Source: Oryzias latipes
Lineage: Eukaryota > Chordata > Actinopteri > Beloniformes > Adrianichthyidae
DNA: 64,000 bases
Assembly (NCBI RefSeq): GCF_002234675.1
Contig: NC_019879.2
Span: 19,226,855 to 19,290,854 of the forward strand
Direction: 5' to 3'
The first letter of the stretch is position 1; each line of letters opens with the position of its first letter. Made by a program: the position numbers and the translations under genes. The notes beneath the pieces were generated by a model that ran no database searches, was not told the origin of the DNA, and saw nothing but the letters and a program-made list of their open reading frames with translations. Below are positions 63,321 through 64,000 of the stretch, in pieces.

Positions 63321-64000
63321 AGGGGTGTCAAACTCATTTTGGTTCGGGGGCCGCATTCAACCCGTCTGATCCCAAGTGACCAGTGACATAAAAGCAAAAA
63401 ACAGGTTTTTTTTTTTTTTTTTTACTCAATTGGAAAAAAAGACTAAGCCAACATGGTAGCCTAATCATTTACTATTACATATTCATTTACAGAGGCCAAT
63501 GGATGTTAAATAAAATGCATTTCACTTAAAAAAATTGGATTATTTAGTTTTTATTCTGATTGAATATTTTACATGTGACACTGAATCAATCCTTATCATA
63601 AACTCTTTATGGTGAGTCTCATAGTGGTACTGAATGTTGTATTCTTTGAGCCCCTGTTGATGACATAACAAGCACGCAGGTTTTGCTTTCAATTCCGTAA
63701 ACAAATAAAACTTTGTCCATTTTTCCTGGAAAACTCAGGACTTCACTTCAACCCTTTTTTTCTTTTTGACAACATTTTGGTCATTAGGGTGTCACTACTG
63801 ATCATTCTTATAACAATGTAACAGCAGTGGGGCTTTCGGGGAACCAAACTAAATCTTATTCAGACACAGAGCCATTAAGTTTCACTTTGGCAGGTGCAAA
63901 GATATTTTGCTCAGCCTTTGCTCCCCCTAGTGGCGGAATTGCGCATTTCGGTTATTTCTGTAAAAAAATCATAACTCTCCACAGGAATGGACTAGAAACG
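63321..64000. repeat. hAT-type repeat (CAGGGGTGTCAAACTC family)
   Basis: ACCAGGGGTGTCAAACTCAT, TTTTGGTTCGGGGGCCGCAT then CAACCCGTCTGATCCCAAGTG is the left end of a widespread vertebrate hAT-type element. The right boundary is not defined; CTCCCCCTAGTGGCGGAA near 63,921 may belong to the same or another repeat. Confidence 0.6.

Overview
This is nuclear DNA of a ray-finned fish, probably a percomorph. All genes are split by GT-AG introns, background is AT-rich, and introns and spacers carry fish-type DNA transposons, MITEs and tRNA-derived SINEs. I find no prokaryotic genes, CRISPR array or virus.

Layout. (1) 565-30 kb, minus strand: the 5' part of a very large ABCA-family lipid transporter, best matched to ABCA12. 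I could join 39 coding exons without a frame break. They give 2,864 residues, almost all one extracellular/lumenal domain after the first membrane segment; the remaining membrane segments and both ATPase domains lie beyond position 1. This domain contains two exons of 2,595 and 945 bp, a seven-exon block present twice in tandem with identical exon lengths, and an intron-phase cycle that recurs along its length. (2) 33.8-40.1 kb, minus: complete pofut2 (GDP-fucose protein O-fucosyltransferase 2), nine exons; intron 1 is largely a transposon nest. (3) 41.1-55.2 kb: three alpha-tubulin genes, one on minus (TUBA4A-like) and two on plus; the plus pair share near-identical introns 2 and 3, which suggests recent gene conversion. 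(4) 56.1-62.9 kb, plus: a dnajb2-like J-domain co-chaperone, eight exons, short form, with a perfect heat-shock-element match upstream.

The block alpha-tubulin(-), alpha-tubulin(+), DNAJB2(+) matches the human TUBA4A-TUBA4B-DNAJB2 order at 2q35, the chromosome band that also holds ABCA12. The genes do not form one pathway: they cover lipid export (abca12), ER O-fucosylation of thrombospondin repeats (pofut2), microtubules (tubulins) and Hsp70 co-chaperoning (dnajb2).

The most unusual content is the modular, tandemly duplicated domain of the abca12-like gene and the tubulin conversion tract. Mobile DNA includes two 205-bp piggyBac-type MITEs with TTAA duplications, a Tc1-like element holding one of them plus a 118-bp minisatellite, a nested MITE pair, a Harbinger-type element carrying a Myb/SANT-like fragment, and several hAT-, SINE- and LINE-type remnants. 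Homologies are from reading and recall, not database searches.
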